11,795 nucleotides of DNA, from the NCBI GenBank assembly GCA_049975345.1, contig JBNGDP010000112.1, positions 1-11,795 of the forward strand, written 5' to 3'. Under the pieces are notes generated by a model that was given only the letters and a program-made list of their open reading frames with translations, was not told the DNA's origin and did not search any database. This DNA is from Oceanipulchritudo sp049975345 (GTDB lineage Bacteria; Verrucomicrobiota; Verrucomicrobiia; Opitutales; Oceanipulchritudinaceae). This document shows positions 6,263 through 11,795 of the stretch, piece by piece. Each line of letters starts with the position of its first letter. Position 1 is the first letter of the stretch. The position numbers and the translations under genes were made by a program.

Positions 6263-6964
6263 CTACCAATACATCCGGTGCTTCGGCTTGAGGGGGAGTT
6301 TGCCGCGCCAGTAGAGGATGAGGAGACCGCCGAAGAGCATGCCTCCGAGATGGGCGAAATGGGCGATTCCGGTTCGCAGTCCGGAGATGCCTAGAAACAG
6401 TTCCAGGCCCCCGAAAATGATCACGAAGTAGCGGGCCTCCATGGGGATGGGGGGGAAAAGGAGCATGATCCGCCGGTAGGGAAAGAGCATACCGAAGGCC
6501 AGCAGGATCCCGAAGGTGCCCCCGGAGGCCCCGATCGTCGGGTAGGGATTGCCCCCGCCCCGCAGGGAGAGGGTACATACCATCAGCTGGATGATTCCGG
6601 CCCCGACGATGCAGGTAAAATAATAGATGCCGAAGCGCCTGGATCCCCAGCGCAGTTCGATCTCCCGGCCGAACATCCACAGGGCCAGCATGTTGAAGAA
6701 TATGTGGGCGAAGTTGCCGTGGAGAAACCCGTAGGTGAGAAGCTGCCATGGATAGAAGCTCACGTCGGCCCCGGCGAGGAATCCCCGCTCCTGCGCCCAG
6801 GCCTCGATGCCGAGGGGCCAGAGGGCGAGGTATCGTTCCAGCAGTCCGCCGGTGCTTGCCCGGAAGAAACTCTGCAGGAAAAAGAGCATCCCGTTGGCGA
6901 TCAGCAGATTCAGGATGAGGGGCGGAACGATTGGGTTGCTGTTTCGGTAGGAATCGTAGGCCAT
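6263..6964 (-). CDS. Rhomboid family intramembrane serine protease
   Basis: The product is 233 residues from the ATG at 6964; an in-frame TTG at 7000 would add twelve residues that look unlike coding sequence. Neither start has a clear Shine-Dalgarno. Rhomboids cleave transmembrane segments of other membrane proteins in the inner membrane. Catalytic marks are Ser147 in GASGGTFG, His205 in HFAHLGGMLFG, and the oxyanion-side segment LHGNFAHIFFNM (81-92, with Asn91). WMFGREIELRWG (96-107) is the usual loop after the second membrane helix. About six hydrophobic segments can be seen. The chain ends shortly after the last helix with LKPKHRMYW, and the TAG stop lies in the right inverted end of the 227 bp element. 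It converges with dUTPase and diverges from the peroxiredoxin gene. Confidence 0.93.
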   Translation of the reverse strand: MAYDSYRNSNPIVPPLILNLLIANGMLFFLQSFFRASTGGLLERYLALWPLGIEAWAQERGFLAGADVSFYPWQLLTYGFLHGNFAHIFFNMLALWMFGREIELRWGSRRFGIYYFTCIVGAGIIQLMVCTLSLRGGGNPYPTIGASGGTFGILLAFGMLFPYRRIMLLFPPIPMEARYFVIIFGGLELFLGISGLRTGIAHFAHLGGMLFGGLLILYWRGKLPLKPKHRMYW

Positions 6965-7106
6965 TGCTGGAAAAGTGTAGACAGCTTTGCCGCAATGCAA
7001 CCCCGGGATGAATTTGACGGGGTTTTCCGTTTCTTCCCGGTTTTCTCAAATGCAGGTTTGCCAATCCGGAAGCGACCTCCCATATTTCCGGTTCTTTTCA
7101 TCGATC

Positions 7107-7137
7107 AAACCTGATATCTGAAACCTGAATCTGAAAC
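7107..7137. repeat. Short iterated block upstream of the peroxiredoxin gene
   Basis: The 185 bp between the divergent rhomboid and peroxiredoxin genes (6965-7149) holds this block: AAACCTGATATCTG (7107-7120), then AAACCTGAATCTG (7121-7133), then AAAC. CTGA recurs at 7111, 7118, 7125 and 7131, a period near 7 bp. It ends 12 bp before the peroxiredoxin ATG. A separate CCGGAA (7066-7071) / TTCCGG (7086-7091) inverted pair lies further upstream. The rest of 6965-7149 shows nothing I can name. The block could be a regulator-binding array or a small lineage-specific repeat. Confidence 0.5.
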
Positions 7138-7149
7138 GAAGAATCCATC

Positions 7150-7620
7150 ATGGCCTTATCCAAAGACAGCAAAGCACCGCAATTCACCCTCAAGCGGAAG
7201 ACCGCGGAAGGGCTTGAAGAAATCTCCCTCAGTGACAACCTCGGCAAGAAAAAGACCGTCCTGCTCTTTTTTCCGCTGGCCTTCACCAGCGTATGCCAGG
7301 AGGAGCTCTGTTCGGTTTCGGCCGGCCTGGACCAGTACGAGTCCCTCGACGCGGAGGTCTGGGGCATCAGCGTGGACAGCCCCTTCGCCCAGGAAGCCTT
7401 TGCCCGTTCCGCCGGCATCACCATTCCCCTCCTTTCCGATTTCAACAAGGAAACCGCGGCCGCCTATGACGTCCTGTACGAGGATCTACTCGGTCTCAAG
7501 GGGGTCGCCAAGCGCAGCGCCTTTGTCATTGATGCGGACGGTACCATCGCCTACAGCTGGTCCAGCGACGATCCCAAGCAGCTGCCCTCCTTCGAGGAAA
7601 TCAAGGGCGCCCTCCAGTAG
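7150..7620 (+). CDS. Thioredoxin-fold peroxiredoxin (AhpC/TSA family)
   Basis: The product is 156 residues. Peroxiredoxins reduce hydrogen peroxide and organic peroxides through a peroxidatic cysteine. The active site PLAFTSVC (42-49) fits the family PxxxTxxC motif, with Cys49 as the peroxidatic residue. Cys54 follows five residues later (CQEELC), the position of the resolving cysteine in PrxQ/BCP-type enzymes, so an intramolecular disulfide is likely. The conserved Arg is R122 in KRSAFVIDADG. Length and the lack of a signal peptide indicate a cytoplasmic enzyme. The ATG at 7150 has only a weak GAAG upstream. The aconitase gene follows after 8 bp, suggesting co-expression; an Fe-S enzyme and a peroxide scavenger make a sensible pair (inference). 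Confidence 0.92.
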   Translation: MALSKDSKAPQFTLKRKTAEGLEEISLSDNLGKKKTVLLFFPLAFTSVCQEELCSVSAGLDQYESLDAEVWGISVDSPFAQEAFARSAGITIPLLSDFNKETAAAYDVLYEDLLGLKGVAKRSAFVIDADGTIAYSWSSDDPKQLPSFEEIKGALQ

Positions 7621-7628
7621 ATTTTGCA

Positions 7629-10358
<2,730 letters not shown>

Positions 10359-10380
10359 GCGGGTCATTTACCGGATTTCC

Positions 10381-10896
10381 ATGCCGCAGGAAGAGCCCCA
10401 GTTTCTTGTCAATCCCTATGAGGATCCAGTTGTTGTCAAGATCAACGGCAAGGCTTCCTTTCTCAACAGCGCACCGGTCAAGGACCTTTTCGACCGTCTT
10501 TACGAGCAGGGTAAAAAGCGGTTCATCATCGACTTCCAGAAGTGCACGGGCATGGACAGCACTTTTCTCGGCATTCTCGCCGGGCTCGGGATCCGGTTGA
10601 TGAAGGCCGAAGAGAAGGGCTCCGTGGTCCTGTGCCGGCTCGGGGCACGCAACCTGGAGCTGATCCAGAATCTCGGCCTGCACCGCCTCCTCACCGTGGA
10701 CACGGGGGAGCTGGATGCTTCCCTTCCGGATAATGGCGAACTGCGGCAGCTCTCCCCCTCCGGAACATTGTCGGAGGTCGAAAACGCCCGTCTTGTCCTT
10801 CAGGCGCACGAGAACCTTGTCGAAATCGATGCCTCGAACCGGACGAAGTTTCAGGATGTCATTTCCTTCCTGAAGAATCAAATCGAAGAGAAATAA
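10381..10896 (+). CDS. STAS-domain protein (anti-anti-sigma factor-like)
   Basis: The product is 171 residues. Residues about 8-108 form a STAS domain: the VVVKINGKASFLN strand region, KRFIIDFQKCTGMDSTFLGILAGL with Ser60 as the likely phosphorylation site, and NLELIQNLGLHRLLTV. Residues 110-171 are an acidic C-terminal extension, ending in a helix (KFQDVISFLKNQIEEK), beyond the usual length of about 110 residues. In partner-switching systems such a protein, when unphosphorylated, binds an anti-sigma-type kinase; phosphorylation of the serine releases it and a PP2C phosphatase restores it. The following gene encodes such a phosphatase 17 bp downstream, which supports the reading. The start ATG at 10381 has only a weak CGGA upstream, 22 bp after acnA. 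The sigma factor and kinase are not in the window. Confidence 0.87.
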   Translation: MPQEEPQFLVNPYEDPVVVKINGKASFLNSAPVKDLFDRLYEQGKKRFIIDFQKCTGMDSTFLGILAGLGIRLMKAEEKGSVVLCRLGARNLELIQNLGLHRLLTVDTGELDASLPDNGELRQLSPSGTLSEVENARLVLQAHENLVEIDASNRTKFQDVISFLKNQIEEK

Positions 10897-10913
10897 AACA
10901 GGGCCCTTGTGGA

Positions 10914-11795
10914 ATGCTGCTGATTTTTGGCATGGGTTTGGCCGTGGGTGCGGGAATCGGCTGGTTTTTCTGGTGGACCGCCCGGCGTGAAATCGTCCGT
11001 TTGGACGAGCAGCGGCAGATGCTGGCACAGGAGAAACTCATCGTATTCGACTTCGTCCACAACATGGTGGAGGCAATCGGCGAGGGAGTGACCCGGCAGG
11101 AGTTGTTCGAGCGGGTGGTTCACGCGGCCATCCTCAGCACCGGAGCGCTCAGCGCCTGTATTTTCGAGCGCACGGGCGACCAGTTGCGCGGCGTGGCGGT
11201 GGAGGGCCTCTTCCCTCCGCATCGACCCCTGCCGGAGAGTTCGCGCGTGAAAATCACCACCCGGACCAAGTTTGTGGAGCAGATCCTCAAATCGGAAATT
11301 TTCAAGGTGGGGGAAGGGCTCGTGGGAACGGCGGCCCGGACCGGCCAGGGGATCCTCATTGAGAACGCCCTCGAGGACCCGCGGGTCATCAAGCACGACG
11401 ACCCGTCGCTGGAGGTGCGCAGCGTGATTGTCGTTCCCATCCGTTTCCGGGACCGCAATCTCGGTGTCCTCGCCATTGTGAACCCCTCGGACGGCGGTTC
11501 CTTCGGGGAAACGGATTTTTCCCTTGCCGTGAGCCTGGCCGAGCAGGCGGGGTTGGCCATCCACAACCTGGACCTGAGGGCCACCCAGATCGAGAAGAAC
11601 AAGCTGGATGTGGACCTCGGCCTTGCCCATGAGATCCAGAACATGCTGCTTCCCAAGGAATTTCCGCAGCATCCGGCCCTCCAGATGGCCAGCATCTACA
11701 AGCCGGCCCAGAAGGTGGGGGGGGACCTGTACGACATCTTCTCGACCGGCAGCGGCAAAATCGAGATCGCCATTGCCGATGTTTCCGGGAAAGGG
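10914..11795 (+). CDS. Membrane-anchored GAF-domain SpoIIE-type protein phosphatase, 5' part (3' end outside window)
   Basis: From the ATG at 10914 the frame is open for exactly 294 codons to the window end. Residues about 1-22 (MLLIFGMGLAVGAGIGWFFW, then WTARRE) form an N-terminal membrane anchor with a following basic stop. A short helix (24-45) leads to a GAF-like sensor domain at about 55-217, with VGEGLVGTAARTGQGILIEN, VIVVPIRFRDRNLGVLAI and FSLAVSLAEQAGLAI segments. A helical linker (220-240, AHEIQNMLLPKEFP) opens the PP2C/SpoIIE domain, whose metal motifs VGGDLYDIF (268-276, D271) and IADVSGKG (287-294, D289) are present; the rest lies outside. It probably dephosphorylates the STAS protein encoded just upstream in response to a GAF-sensed signal (inference). 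Only a weak TGGA sits before the ATG. A run of eight G (11717-11724) falls in the VGGD codons. Confidence 0.9.
   Translation, partial: MLLIFGMGLAVGAGIGWFFWWTARREIVRLDEQRQMLAQEKLIVFDFVHNMVEAIGEGVTRQELFERVVHAAILSTGALSACIFERTGDQLRGVAVEGLFPPHRPLPESSRVKITTRTKFVEQILKSEIFKVGEGLVGTAARTGQGILIENALEDPRVIKHDDPSLEVRSVIVVPIRFRDRNLGVLAIVNPSDGGSFGETDFSLAVSLAEQAGLAIHNLDLRATQIEKNKLDVDLGLAHEIQNMLLPKEFPQHPALQMASIYKPAQKVGGDLYDIFSTGSGKIEIAIADVSGKG

Larger units (their letters stand above)
6039..6265. repeat. 227 bp inverted-repeat-bounded intergenic element between convergent genes
   Basis: The left end TAGGACTAAGGACTAAGG (6039-6056) matches the reverse complement of the right end (6248-6265, TAGGACGAGGGACTAAGG read on the minus strand) at 16 of 18 positions. 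The first three bases of each end are the TAG stop of the flanking gene: dUTPase on the left, rhomboid on the right. Between the ends are a 7 bp tandem repeat, a fold-back and no credible gene. No target-site duplication is obvious in the flanks. It could be a small MITE/REP-like repeat, a lineage-specific intergenic repeat or a bidirectional transcription end. No transposase is nearby. The inverted ends are seen directly; the mobile or regulatory nature is inference. Confidence 0.55.

Noticed and set aside
6090..6314. Possible 74-residue protein within the intergenic element
   Set aside because: It spans the fold-back and runs antisense into rhomboid, with Pro/Ser/Gly-rich nonsense-like composition and no ribosome binding site.
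11717..11724. Run of eight G as a phase-variation or frameshift site in the phosphatase
   Set aside because: The run simply encodes the conserved VGGD motif and the frame continues correctly into IADVSGKG. Without reads or strain comparison there is no sign of slippage.

Overview
The window reads as an 11.8 kb stretch of a GC-rich, Gram-negative-type bacterial chromosome, densely packed and mostly housekeeping. Adjacent murA and ruvB, a small all-alpha dimeric-type dUTPase, a long AcnA-type aconitase and a STAS/PP2C pair, together with the codon bias, would fit the Verrucomicrobiota (Opitutae-like) or a relative. That placement is inferred from gene content and was not tested by any search.

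Layout. (1) 1-1816, plus strand: the 3' part of a phytoene-dehydrogenase-like FAD oxidoreductase, overlapped by 11 bp by a class I SAM methyltransferase. (2) 1782-5558, minus strand: an apparent operon read in the order basic low-complexity protein, murA, ruvB, membrane-anchored coiled-coil protein. Its last gene overlaps the methyltransferase tail to tail by 35 bp. (3) 5559-5669: a short divergent intergenic region with a perfect hyphenated palindrome. (4) 5670-6041, plus strand: dimeric-type dUTPase. (5) 6039-6265: a 227 bp non-coding element between convergent genes. It has 18 bp imperfect inverted ends, a 7 bp tandem repeat at its left end and an internal fold-back, and each end supplies the TAG stop of the flanking gene. 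(6) 6263-6964, minus strand: rhomboid protease. (7) 7150-11795, plus strand: peroxiredoxin, aconitase, STAS-domain protein and the N-terminal 294 residues of a membrane-anchored GAF/SpoIIE-type phosphatase, with gaps of 8, 22 and 17 bp.

How the parts may work together. MurA (first committed step of peptidoglycan synthesis), RuvB (Holliday junction branch migration) and dUTPase (dUTP removal) are growth and genome-maintenance functions around one divergent promoter region. The peroxiredoxin lies directly before an Fe-S aconitase, an oxidant-sensitive enzyme. The STAS protein and the PP2C phosphatase look like the antagonist and phosphatase arms of a partner-switching pathway; the expected anti-sigma-type kinase is not seen and may lie beyond the window.

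I see no tRNA, rRNA, CRISPR array, transposase, phage gene or recognisable defence system. The least ordinary parts are the inverted-repeat element at 6039-6265, a second iterated block with period about 7 bp upstream of the peroxiredoxin gene, and the unrecognised basic protein before murA.
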